Assembly: GCA_002914805.1 (NCBI GenBank)
Contig: JXTB01000227.1
Coordinates: forward strand, 231,017-295,016
DNA length: 64,000 bases
Reading direction: 5' to 3'
DNA from: Parasponia andersonii
Taxonomy: Eukaryota > Streptophyta > Magnoliopsida > Rosales > Cannabaceae
This document shows, one piece after another, positions 47,295-57,559 of the stretch; positions within the stretch are counted from its first letter, which is position 1, and each line of letters opens with the position of its first letter. Position numbers and translations under genes: made by a program. The notes below the pieces were generated by a model. The model ran no database searches and had not been told where the DNA came from. It saw only the letters and a program-made list of their open reading frames with translations.

Positions 47295-47736
47295 CAATTG
47301 GAGACATGACTTATGCAAATATTTGTTACAAACGACAAGCTATAACCAAAAATAACACATACTATAGGCGGTGATCACACCACCGAATGAAAAAATAGAA
47401 GTACCATGAGAGGAATATGATAGTAATAAAAAACAAAGAGAGAACCACCATAAAAATGTCATGACGACACATAAGTATGTCATGTTTTCTTCATGCCATC
47501 TTCTTGAGTAGTGATCATCACTAAGTTCATAACGGATTGCAGTCCGAAAACTTAGCTATGATTTCTCTTAAAAAACAAAGAAAAAGAAAAAAAGAAAACC
47601 GAAGAATATAGAAGAGAAGACAGAGAAATATAGAAAGATATCCTTTCGGAAATATTTAAACCAGTGATATATGTATGATCATAGAGTATAATGTATGCAT
47701 ACCTAGGATTCCAAACGTAAATGTCCAAGGATACAT
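45318..47736 (-). CDS. SWEET15: SWEET sugar transporter, clade III (SWEET15-like)
   Basis: Six exons on the minus strand, 47736-47703, 46661-46625, 46504-46294, 46151-45990, 45891-45772 and 45647-45318, join in phase at GT..AG borders to give 297 residues. Clade III SWEETs export sucrose across the plasma membrane. The protein has two MtN3/saliva repeats and seven predicted membrane helices. The proline tetrad (P23, P43, P144, P161) and substrate-pocket residues N71, W175 and N191 match those of AtSWEET1. Residue 25 is Thr where most clade members have Pro (VPTFY), outside the tetrad. The C-terminal cytosolic tail (about 213-297) is long and acidic. Arabidopsis SWEET15 (SAG29) is senescence-, salt- and ABA-responsive and feeds seeds. 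The name follows microsynteny with PBS1; SWEET10-14 relatives are the alternative. Confidence 0.94.
46973..46993. repeat. TA microsatellite left of MITE copy C
   Basis: A (TA)n tract abuts the left end of MITE copy C inside SWEET intron 1. Confidence 0.75.
46999..47246. mobile_element. MITE family member C, inside SWEET intron 1
   Basis: It starts GCTTGCCAATCAAATAGGTAT and a T run. It ends AAAAATACCTACTGAATTT and GAATTGGTGCCC, the inverted counterpart. The interior has AAAAGACGTACATCATTAAT, shared with copies A and D. Pure TA tracts lie on both sides. It sits in the first intron of the SWEET gene, in DNA that is spliced out. Confidence 0.75.
47261..47292. repeat. TA microsatellite right of MITE copy C
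   Basis: A (TA)n tract of about 32 bp lies close to the right terminus of MITE copy C. Confidence 0.75.
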
Positions 47737-47970
47737 CTTGATGATGATATATGGGATACAAGTACTAATTAATTAGCTCTCTCTCTTTCTCTCTTTTTGT
47801 TGATATATATTTCTCTTTTGTTCTCTACGGAGAATGGAGAAGCCAGAAAAAGCGGGTCCTCAGCTGGTGAGAAGCCCTAGCTCTCTCTAAGCTAATCCCC
47901 TCAATTACTTATCACGCAAATGAGGATGGTTACTATTAGGTCTAAGCTAACCGCTATATATGCACACACA

Positions 47971-47980
47971 TTTTATATAG
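47971..47980 (-). promoter_or_regulatory. TATA box of the SWEET gene
   Basis: CTATATAAAA on the minus strand, about 235 bp upstream of the ATG. This implies a leader of about 200 nt. Confidence 0.6.
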
Positions 47981-48127
47981 GGTACAATAACAAAGAGCCA
48001 AAAGCAATAAAAGAGATCAAATAACGAAAGTAATTGAATGAGGGAGGTGTGCGTATTAAACTCATCCTGGTTGCATGACAGGTGGAGCTTTAGTAGGTGG
48101 CGTACCATAAATTCATTTACTAAGCCT

Positions 48128-48133
48128 CACGTG
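48128..48133. promoter_or_regulatory. G-box / ABRE in the SWEET promoter (proximal)
   Basis: CACGTG lies about 150 bp upstream of the SWEET TATA box. On the gene strand it reads GGCACGTGAGG, an ABRE-like context. bZIP or bHLH binding is inferred. Confidence 0.45.
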
Positions 48134-48382
48134 CCACCACCCTCGCGTGGGGAGAATCTCTTTACCAAATGTCCAAAAGGTACAGGGAAATAGACACCGT
48201 CCACTAGTTATCCCCTGTAGGACCATGTTTGAGATTATGGTGGAGTCGAGGACTTTGTATTGGGTCACTATTGAAATTTGGCGACGACCCCACGCGCCAC
48301 TGGAAAGCGTGCTCACCTTTGGGGAATGGGAGGATACGTTACTTTGGTCTTGTTTTTGGCAGCTTAGTACTAGAGCTCGATT

Positions 48383-48388
48383 CACGTG
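48383..48388. promoter_or_regulatory. G-box in the SWEET promoter (distal)
   Basis: A second CACGTG lies about 250 bp further upstream. Two G-boxes fit the ABA and salt response known for SWEET15 genes, but regulation here is inferred. Confidence 0.4.
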
Positions 48389-48419
48389 ACCTTTGGGATT
48401 GGGAACACAAAACACAAAG

Positions 48420-51188
48420 CCTGTATAAAAGTCTTCAAGTTAAACTAAGCCGTTTCTCTTTTTGTGTGTCTTTTAACTCTTTAGCCCAAAACGAAACACG
48501 CCCCGCCGCGTCAGCTCCTTGTTGTCACTTTGCAACCTCTCCTTCCCTCTCTCTTACAAAATCACTAAAAACAGTATTAAAGCTTTCTTTGAAAAAATAA
48601 AATAAATAAATAAAATGATCAGTTGTTTCTCTTTTGTTTTTAGCGTTTGATCACTATTGATCATGAAACTACAAAAGGGGTTTCGTGTGACAGAGGAAGC
48701 CTCACTTTCTTTTTCTTCTTGAGGCATTTTTTTTGTGTTACTATTTAATATTTATCAATGATCAGTCTTTTCTTAGCGGTTATACATTGTTGGAAGGACC
48801 AAAAAAAGAAGTCTAAGATGAGTAATAGAACACGATATATGATGGGTGTTATTGATTCTTCTTGTTTGTATTACTTGGTTGTTTGTTCGTTTTAAGAATG
48901 CGGTGGATTCCAAGAAGCCTTGGAAATTTTTGTATTGATTTTTTGTTTTTTTCCCCTCTTTTTTAGAATATTTTTTTAGAATAAATTGTTTTTTTTTTCC
49001 TCTCATTATAATTAATTTTCTTTTCATTTCAAAGGAAGAAATCGATCACCATCGATGTGACATTGATGGTTTTGAATTTGGTTTCTTTTCGTAGGTGGTG
49101 TGCTGATATCATTCCCCTTAAAAGGGCTAATGTTGGTAAAAATTTGTTTGCTTTTCTGATGTTATCACTACTCCTAAAAATGATTTGGGGGGTTCCTAGG
49201 TCATGACTCACTCATATGCCATGCCAGCCCAATAATGCAATCATTCAGACCCGTTCATTAATTTATTCAATATCTGCCACTCGTTGATATCGTTCTTCAA
49301 TCATTTTGTCAATGTTTCCATTCTCACTATAGCTAGCAAAAATAAAGTGCTGAGAACGTAACTAATCTTTTTTTATTTATAATATATTTAATACACCTCA
49401 TACGATCACTTTTTTAATTACTTTCTTTTTGAGCATTTATCCCATATTTGTTGGCTTTAACATGCATGTTGTTCACAATGGCCCGGCAATTCAACATATC
49501 CAACACTAATATTACCTTATCGTCTTCAAAGTAAAGAATTAGATTTTGTCTTGAAAAAACAAAAGAAATTAAGATGATTGCGTATAAAGGCATGCATGAG
49601 TTAACACAAAAAGGCTAACGTAAAAAGAGAGAATTCATAGGATAAAATATTCCCGCGATTTTGTGTCCCTTGCTGATCTCATTGTTCATGTGGTGGAAAT
49701 AAATCAAGTGGTTTTATCAAAATTGGAGATCAGATATTCAGCAGTGTATTACTTTACAATAGCAAAAGGAATCTAGATTCTTCGTTTTTCATCTCTCAAT
49801 CAAAGAAGATGCCAAATAATTCACTAATTTGGTGGCTGAAATATTGGGAATTGATGTGTTTGATTAATAAATAGAGGTGGGGTGTACCCCTCCTATAATT
49901 GAATTGCCGCGCAGAGACCTCAATTATCAAATATTTGGATATATGATGATGATGAAGAAGGATATGCATCCCTTGAATATGTGGCTGTGGCAGCGTCCAC
50001 TTCCAAAATTCTTTGATTGGGTTGAGCCACTTCACCAAGGCAAAGTGATATGGCAATTATAAGATTGAACGAGACCCCATTGATGAGGAGTAACAAAAGG
50101 CCGACTCTCTAATTAATGAGACATATGTTACGATTCATATATATGTACTGTTTGAGTCTAATATTTAACTATTGGTGTTGATCTTAACAATATCTGGGAA
50201 CCAAACTTTAGCAGCTAGCTAGTCCCGCCCAGTAGTACGTACTTAGCTGAGTTTGCGGCTCAGGATCACGACATGTGGAACTCACTTTCATTTTTTTCTT
50301 ATTTATTTATTCATTATTTTAGTTATGATTGATGGGAAAGTGGAACACATTTTGGACATTCATTCTTTGATTACGTGTTAGAAGAAGCCCGTCAATCAGC
50401 CTAAATTCATGTTTAGTGTGACCAATTTCTTCCACGTTACGTGCATGGCACATAATACTCTCTTGGGAATCTATAGCACTGAATGAGAGAACACATCACT
50501 ACTCACTATATAGCTAGTACATGAAGAAACGCTTCGATCTGTATTGCATGAGCTGGCAATAAATATGGACATTAATTAATCTTGTTTAATCATCTCCAAT
50601 GCCGTTAATCAACCAGATTTCCGTATAAGACTCTCCTAATCTGGTTTAATTATTGGGACACACAGTCTTTTCTTTTTTCTTTTCTTTTTTTTTTTTTTTG
50701 AGAAGTGGTACAGAGTCTTTTTTAGCATGACACGATAGATATTGGATATTAACAGTTAAAATAGTGAAAATATACTTAATGCCAGATACACCAACTTTTG
50801 GTGCATCTTTTGAATCAAAATTGTTCACTAACTGATATGTTGGTTTACATGTTGTCACAAAAGTGGAAAAATTCAATTTAGATTACGGAAAAAAATCTAT
50901 TTAAATTATAATGGGGGAAAATGCTATGCTGCCCAAACACGAACAAGTTAATTAATCTGGAAGAATGGTAATACACCACTTGAATGATAACGTGCCGTAA
51001 TTGATGAGTGAACAACTTTGGAAACCATTTACCAAAAAATAAAACTTTTGGAGTAGAGTTCTTATCTTAAGTATTAGGATGAATAATATTTAATATTTGC
51101 TTACGTTAGTAGTTAAAATAATGCTGCATTAATGACAATTTTTAGATTTAGAGAAAAACCTTTATTAAAGTAGAATGCAATTCAAGGA
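48420..51188. other. Intergenic between SWEET and the tRNA gene
   Basis: About 2.8 kb without a supportable gene. It contains T-rich and A-rich runs and scattered short open frames without domains. Nothing else was identified. Confidence 0.5.
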
Positions 51189-51260
51189 GGTTCTATGGTG
51201 TAGTGGTTAGCACTCTGGACTTTGAATCCAGCGACCTGGGTTCGACTCCCGGTAGGACCT
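51189..51260 (+). tRNA. tRNA-Gln (anticodon UUG)
   Basis: A 72-nt cloverleaf without an intron. The acceptor stem GGTTCTA pairs with TAGGACC with one G-T pair, and the discriminator base is T. The D-arm contains the A box (TGGTGTAGTGG). The anticodon loop is CTTTGAA, giving UUG and decoding CAA. The T-arm contains the B box GGTTCGACTCC. A T run about 18 bp downstream can end RNA polymerase III transcription. It lies 143 bp upstream of the DCI1 start codon on the same strand. Confidence 0.96.
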
Positions 51261-51403
51261 TTCTAATATTTTCTCATTTTTTTTTTTGAATTTTTATTTT
51301 TCAAAAGTTTTTAATCCCTCATTTAATGAGCTGAATTCCTTCGCTACCAGTTTTTTTTGCCTTCCCTTTCCTTGCTCTGTTTTCTTCCCCAATCTAATCA
51401 AAA

Positions 51404-52433
51404 ATGGAGAAATTCAAAACCCTAGAAATCGTTCAGAAGAGCGCGAAATCTTCGGTCTTTCATCTCTACCTGAATCGTCCGTCTCAACGGAACGCTCTCT
51501 CGCCAGATTTCTTCTCCGAATTCCCCAAAGCTCTGTCGTCCCTCGACCAGAGCCCTGACGTCAGCGTTGTCGTCCTCACCGGTGCCGGCAGCCACTTCTG
51601 CGCCGGCATCGACCTCAAGTCCCTCAACTCAATCTCCGAACCGTCCCTCTCCGGCGACCGTGGCCGCGGCGGGGAGAGGCTACGGCGACACATCAAGGCC
51701 TTGCAGGACTCCGTAACGGCGATCGAGCGGTGCCGGAAGCCGGTAATCGCGAGCATCGACGGGGCCTGCATCGGCGGCGGGATTGATATCGTGACCGCCT
51801 GTGACATAAGGTTCTGCACGAAAGACGCGTTTTTCTCGGTGAAGGAGGTTGATTTGGCCATCACGGCCGATCTCGGGACGCTTCAGAGGTTGCCCGGCAT
51901 CGTCGGGTACGGGACCGCCATGGAATTGGCCTTGACGGGTCGGAGATTTTCGGGTCCGGAGGCAAAGCAATTGGGCCTGGTTTCTGGAGTATTCGGGTCC
52001 AGGCAGGAGATGGATGAGGGCGTGAGAATTGTCGCCGAGGGTAAGTTGGTCTTTTCGCCCTCTTGCCTCATAGTATTGATAGTCAAATTTGCTGATTTCA
52101 GGTACCAAAAAGGGGAAGAAGTAAAAAAAGTTTGGTTTGTTTGTGAATCTTATGCTTTTGGTTTTAGTGGGTAGTCGTCACTTTCTTTTGGTTGTTTTTC
52201 TTTTGAGAGTTAAAAGACACAATTGTTTTGTTCAAATGGCAGGAATTGCTTCGAAGTCACCTTTAGCTGTAATTGGGACGAAAGCAGTGTTACTAAGAAG
52301 TAGGGACCTGAATTTGGAACAAGGATTGGACTATGTTGCTACTTGGAATTCCTCAATGCTTTTGTCTGATGATTTAACTGAGGCAGTTTCAGCTCAAATT
52401 CAGAAAAGAAAACCAGTATTTGCCAAGCTATGA
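51404..52433 (+). CDS. DCI1: Delta3,5-delta2,4-dienoyl-CoA isomerase, peroxisomal
   Basis: Exons 51404-52040 and 52243-52433 (intron GTAAGT..GGCAG) encode 275 residues; the Arabidopsis enzyme has 278. It moves double bonds in 3,5-dienoyl-CoA to 2,4-dienoyl-CoA, so that unsaturated fatty acids with odd-numbered double bonds can enter peroxisomal beta-oxidation. It belongs to the enoyl-CoA hydratase/isomerase superfamily. The oxyanion-hole regions are HFCAGID (64-70) and GACIGGGID (120-128). The acidic triad D128, E148 and D156 has the same spacing as the catalytic residues of the rat enzyme. The C-terminus is AKL, a PTS1 peroxisome signal. Exon 1 is strikingly GC-rich compared with exon 2 and the flanks. 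An AATAAA at 52594-52599 is a plausible polyadenylation signal. Confidence 0.96.
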
Positions 52434-52593
52434 ACTATGTTTCCCATTATGATATATGATGCTTCACTCACAAGTCACAGCCTTCACTTTGGTAGTATTT
52501 CGCTGTGTATACTCTGCTCTTAAAAGCTTCTAGCTTTTTGTTGTTGTGTAATGACACTTGCAACAAGAATGGTTTCATATTTCATAATTTTGC

Positions 52594-52599
52594 AATAAA
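52594..52599 (+). promoter_or_regulatory. Candidate polyadenylation signal of DCI1
   Basis: AATAAA lies 161 bp after the DCI1 stop codon. Confidence 0.5.
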
Positions 52600-52992
52600 A
52601 TGAGGACAGTTTCAGTTGCCATGCACTTATAATCTTCTTGCAATATCAAGTATTAAGCAGAATGGACTTGTTTGGAGATGCTATGATTATGTTATGGGAG
52701 GGTGAGAAACTGTAGGTGACTGAGTTTGAGATTGAGGACATGGAAAGTAAGGAGGCTTGGAGCACGTAAATTGAGCTGTACAAGCAGGAGAAATGTGTAG
52801 ACACTAGAAAAATAGTTTACAAATAGAACTTCCAGAAAGATCAAATTCGTGGATTGGCTTAATTGGGGTTCGAAGAATCAAGAATGGAAACTACTGTTTC
52901 CGTAGAGAGAGGATCAGTGGTGACTTGTGAGGAGTTGATCCCTTCACGTCAAGATGTTGTCTGTTTCATAAAATGTCGTTTCTCAATATTTC

Positions 52993-53017
52993 ATATATAT
53001 ATATATATATTATATAT
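52993..53017. repeat. TA microsatellite left of MITE copy D
   Basis: A TA-rich tract abuts the left end of MITE copy D. Confidence 0.75.
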
Positions 53018-53018
53018 G

Positions 53019-53227
53019 GTTGCCAATAGGTATTTTTTTTTTTTACGCGGTGGGTATTTTTTTTTTTAACTGCTGGATCATTATTTATAATGAAATGTAT
53101 AAAAAGATGCATTATTAAGGTTCTTTCTCTTTCTTATTTTTGTCAATAAAAAAATATACATTCTAAATTTTTATCGGTCAAATTAATAGTAAAAAACGAA
53201 AAAATAGCTACTGAATTGGTGCCCATT
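53019..53227. mobile_element. MITE family member D
   Basis: It starts GTTGCCAATAGGTATT and a T run, and ends AAAAATAGCTACTGAATTGGTGCCC. The interior AAAAAGATGCATTATTAAGGTTC matches the core of copies A and C. It is about 210 bp and noncoding. Confidence 0.75.
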
Positions 53228-54231
53228 GTATAAATTGTTATCTATGTGTAAGACGTTGTTTTGCTAAATATGCTGTCGTTTTTGAGATGTTACTTTATGT
53301 TTTGCTAAATATGCTGTCGTTTTTGAGATGTTACTTTATGACGCGTTCTCCTTTGCCTTTGTATTGTCGTTTTCTATGATTATGTCGTTTTTTCGAATGT
53401 TCTTATTTTATGATACGCTGTTCTTCCCTAGTCTGTTGTGTTTTCCCTTACTTGTCGTTTCTTAAGACGTTTTACAGCATGATGATGTCTTTTGGTCCAC
53501 TTCTGGATGTTATCGTTTTTCCTTGTACTTTGACGGTAGTCTATAAATTGTGTCGTTTTTCTCAAATTTAGTGTTCTTCTCAAATTTTGTCGTTTTTATT
53601 GTATTGTCATTTTCATTGTTGTTGTCGTTTCTAATGTCCTTTTAGCAGAAGTTACAGATGCTGCTGGTTCTGAATGCGCTGTTGTCTTCACGAAGTAGTC
53701 GTTTCTCAATACACTGTAGCGTATTGACGTATAAATGAATTTCATTTTGTTACGGTGATGCCGTTTTAAAAAAGTTCTGCTCTTTTCTTTTCTATCCGTC
53801 TACGTTGTTAAGACACGTTTGCGTTGTTAAGAAACGTAAACAGTATTAAAAGTTTTAGGATGTTCCAGCTCCGGTGTCGTTTCGATAATTTGTTTCGTGC
53901 TTTTCTCCTTTTATTAGACATTTTGTCGTTTTGTAGTACATTTGTCGTTTCTGAATTTGTTGTTTCTTTATATTGTCGTTTATAGGAAATGTAAGGCTTC
54001 CATTGCTTAACAGACTTAACAGTTACAGTCTACGACGGAAGCCGTAAAACTTGGGATTGGATTGCATTAACGGGGAAGAGTAACCGAAGTTAACCTTTCC
54101 GTTGAGGAAGGCACCGTATAAACATACAAAGTAAGGGAGCTAGAGTGGGAGATTAACCCGTTGACGTGATTAAGATTTAAGACACCACGACATTTTGTTG
54201 TCGTTTATTTCAGATTTCGTTGTCGTTTGTA

Positions 54232-55501
54232 TATTATTTCCATGGAGAACCTCCAGTACAGTTTCCAAACTCTACACTCTACAGCAACTATGCTGGTATG
54301 CACCTAGAAAAACCGAACGGGTGGATCAAGCGCAATGCTTGGTTTCCTGGAATCACTTAAAGAAAACTGAACTGAGTACCAATTCGCGCGAAATGAACAT
54401 TCCAAAACTGCTCCTGGACCCTGGTTAATAAGGCTCTCTAACTTTTAGAGGGCAGATGGGAACGTATACGCTCGTAGCATTTTTTGCCGAAACTTGATTC
54501 AAGGACAAAAGAAAACAGAAGACAGATATCAAGATATAACTTTTGGTCTGAATTCAAGCTCAAAATAGTGGAATATTGGGAACAATAGCGTTTCTATCCC
54601 AAATATACTGTATTTACCATCACATATGGAGCAGTAGGAATAAATGGAGAATTGAAACTAAAGAACAAGAATTAGAAAGAAGAACTAATAGAATTATCTT
54701 AATCATTTTTTATTTGTCTTGCTTTCTAGAGCTCTAATTTGAGATTTACCATTTGAAAATTCTTGGATATGCCTAAGAGGATTTGAGAGAAGTATAGAAA
54801 GGTGTTTGAAAGTTTCAGGCCATGGTCGGAGAGAAAGAGAAAGAAAATGACTAGATTGGTCTAAAAACAACACTTAATAACTAAGGAATGGCATAAGTTA
54901 AATTTTGGGGGTATTTTTGGTAACACCTTACTTTCTATGTGTCTGGCTTTTAATCATCCTTAGCTTACTCGCCACATTGCTAACCATTCCCATACACTTA
55001 AGTATAGACAAAGTTGATGAATCATAACTTAGAAAGTGAAACCTAGTCGTACTTTAACTCATGATCCTATGTGACAAGTTTTATTGTAATCTAGTAGAAC
55101 CTAGCCCCATAATCAATTATTGAACATAAAAATAAATTAATTAGACTCGAATTAATAATGCAAACATAGCATTAGCACTCAATTATTAGAATGCTCAAAA
55201 ATGACATTACGTGATTAAGCTAAATCTAAGCAAGTTTAGTGCATTAAAATACAAATCAATGTCATGAATGCCACCTCGTACTTACTCGGGACCAACAAAT
55301 AAAATGCTATAAATGAGTCCTAATATTGAATTAAAGTTATTTAATGTATCAAACACACAATAAATTCGGTTCCAAAAGGCGTGCAAAATGCATTTTACCA
55401 AAAAATTATTATTTGACCAAGTTATCAGCAAAAATGATCTTAATGCATATGCATATAGTATTGCTTTCATAAATATATTTTTTATTCTTTTTGCACACCG
55501 A

Positions 55502-55532
<31 letters not shown>

Positions 55533-55700
55533 AACTTTTATACTGCACCGGAACACTTCGACAATCATTAGTATAATAACATAAGTGTAAAAGTACATAA
55601 TATAAAGAATGGGCATGCTACCATGAAAGTAGTATGAATAACTTCTAGAAACCTAATATGCAATAGGAACATGTTTATTATTAGCGTAGTATGCATGCGA
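54232..55700. other. Intergenic, possible repeat sequence
   Basis: AT-rich sequence with a (CT)n tract at 55501-55524. Part of it may be the 3' LTR region of the antisense gypsy fragment that follows, but a matching second LTR was not found. No gene is supported. Confidence 0.45.
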
Positions 55701-55719
55701 GAATATTGGATACCTCAAT

Positions 55720-56215
55720 TCTTCCTTTCTTATAAAATTTTGTCCTCAAAATTTGCTTACCCAAGTAAGTGAGAACACTTAGTTTTTATCTCTTCTTCTC
55801 TTTCCTATGTAGCATCTTTTACTTCATAGTTCTTTTACAGTACTTTGACTAAAAGGATTTTTTTGATTTTAAGCTCCTTCTCTTTTGTATCCAAGATCTT
55901 CACTGGACGTTCCTCGTAACTCACATCTTGACTTAGTTTCAATTGCTCATAATTCAAAACATATGAAAGATCTCTTTAGTATAGAGATATGAAATATATT
56001 GTGTACGTTCGATAATAAAAGTGGCAAAGCGAGTCCATAGACAATATCTCCAACTTTGTCAAATATCTTAAAAAGACTTACATATTTGAGACTTAGTTTT
56101 CCTTTCTTGCCAAACTTCGTTATTCTTTTTATGGGAGCAACTTTCAGGAATATTTTATCTCTAACGCTAAATTCTAATTTTCTTCTTTGATGAGAATCCT
56201 ATCTAGGCCCAAGTC
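55720..56215 (-). pseudogene. Ty3/gypsy integrase C-terminal fragment, antisense
   Basis: Read on the minus strand from about 56205, the translation gives FSVRDKIFLKVAPIKRITKFGKKGKL, then SNVHNIFHISILKRDLSYVL and SYEERPVKILDTKEKEL. This matches the C-terminal end of plant gypsy polyproteins, where FLKVAPMKG and HNVFHVSML are hallmarks. Stops break the last part (near VKVL*KN). Only this tail remains; no reverse transcriptase is nearby. It is a relic whose LTRs could not be delimited. Confidence 0.75.
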
Positions 56216-56299
56216 ATGACAACCCTCGTATGGAAATGTGCAATAGCAGCTTCACAATCTAACTCTGATCATTATCAAGTTCCAATAAACAAGTTTTCC

Positions 56300-56790
56300 T
56301 TAGCTCAAACTATGGACGTGCGCAAAAGGGCCTCCATTGCTGGAAAACTTGGCAGGGGATGTTGTGACATTTGTTTTTGCGGAGACAAATATTGACCATG
56401 AAGTAGTACCAGAATTAAAGGATTTAGTGGCTGAATTGAGGAGAGGAATAAATGAATTCACTTAGAACAAGGCGAAAAGGCAAGGCAATAACGCATCACA
56501 AGTGATTTTTGAGGACTTGGTAGAGTTTGGAATATTGATGGGAAGAAAAGATACGCACGGCTTGGTTTTGAGCAGTATGTGTGATTTCCATGTATACGAG
56601 GCAGCTGAATTTGGTTGGGGAGAGCCAATTTGGTTGACAAGGTTCCCGCTGCTACTTGCGGCCACGACAATTTTGTGAGGTTGATGGACATAAGAGAGTG
56701 TGGAGTTGAAGCTTTCGTGATTCTGAGCAAAGAAGACATGGACTTGTTTGAGTGTGACACTGAGCTTCTTGAATTTGCTTACTTATATAT
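56300..56790 (+). pseudogene. BAHD acyltransferase C-terminal fragment
   Basis: The plus-strand translation gives PPLLENLAGDVVTFVFAETN, DHEVVPELKDLVAELRRGI and HVYEAAEFGWGEPIWL. EFGWG stands for the BAHD DFGWG motif. After a frameshift it gives NFVRLMDIRECGVEAFVIL and EDMDLFECDTELLEFA, the usual BAHD C-terminus. The HxxxD half is absent, and a TAG at about 56462 plus the frameshift rule out function. BAHD enzymes use acyl-CoA donors to acylate alcohols or amines in specialised metabolism. A CACTA element begins about 15 bp past the fragment and gypsy debris lies on the other side. Confidence 0.8.
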
Positions 56791-57559
56791 ATCAACACTA
56801 ATTACACTACAACAAAATAAGCCTTTCAAGGCGCTTTATAAGTGCTTTAAAATGCCTTTCACGGCGCCCACAAAAGCGCCTTGGTTGCAGGTACCGTAAT
56901 AGGCCTTGGCTACCAAGGCACTTATAAGGCGCCGTGGAAGGTCTACCAAGGTGCCTCACAGGCATCGTGAAAGGCATTTTCCACGGCGCTTTTTAAGCAA
57001 TTTACATATGTAGAATCTACACTCAATACTTATCGGTTGTCTTGGGCACAATATATAAGCATAAAGTAAACATAAGTAATTTTAATTAATCTTCTACCCA
57101 ACAAGTATTATTAATTAAAGTTTAGTACCTTTATTAACTTATAAACCGGATCATTTGGTCTTCCTTTCTTCCATTTTTCTACATTATATATGTTGAATGC
57201 ACTTTGAATTGAAAATGCGCAAACACAATAATAAAATATTAGCAATAGCAAGCATAAGTAAAAATACCATAAGAAACTGAACGGCAACAAAATAACTATT
57301 AGAGAACTTACTCGATCATTGTTAAACCAATTTCCTCACGGAGAGCTAAGCCGAGAGTATCTAGAAACCATGCATAATTATTGAGAGGATAAATGATAAG
57401 CAATATCTAATGTTCCTTACTCATAAAATTGATGATAATGATTATTAATAATGTAACAATTAACTTCATATAGGAAGTAGTTGATCATATAACAATTTGT
57501 TAAGTTTAAAATTTTACCTATGATTCCAAGATATAATTAAAAATTGATGTTCATTCTCT

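Larger units (their letters stand above)
52975..54231 (+). repeat. TGTCGTTTT motif-rich region
   Basis: About eighteen copies of TGTCGTTT(T) or close variants recur at irregular spacing, almost all on the plus strand (for example near 52976, 53272, 53313, 53364, 53385, 53455, 53550, 53588, 53620, 53928, 53943, 53970, 54198 and 54221). A 41-bp unit (TTTGCTAAATATGCTGTCG...) is tandemly duplicated at 53260-53341. MITE copy D is inserted near its left end. No ORF accounts for the pattern. The same word occurs inverted at 3650-3970. Confidence 0.6.

Noticed and set aside
48113..48600. Frames in the SWEET upstream region
   Set aside because: No domain, overlap on both strands, and the position is promoter DNA of the SWEET gene.
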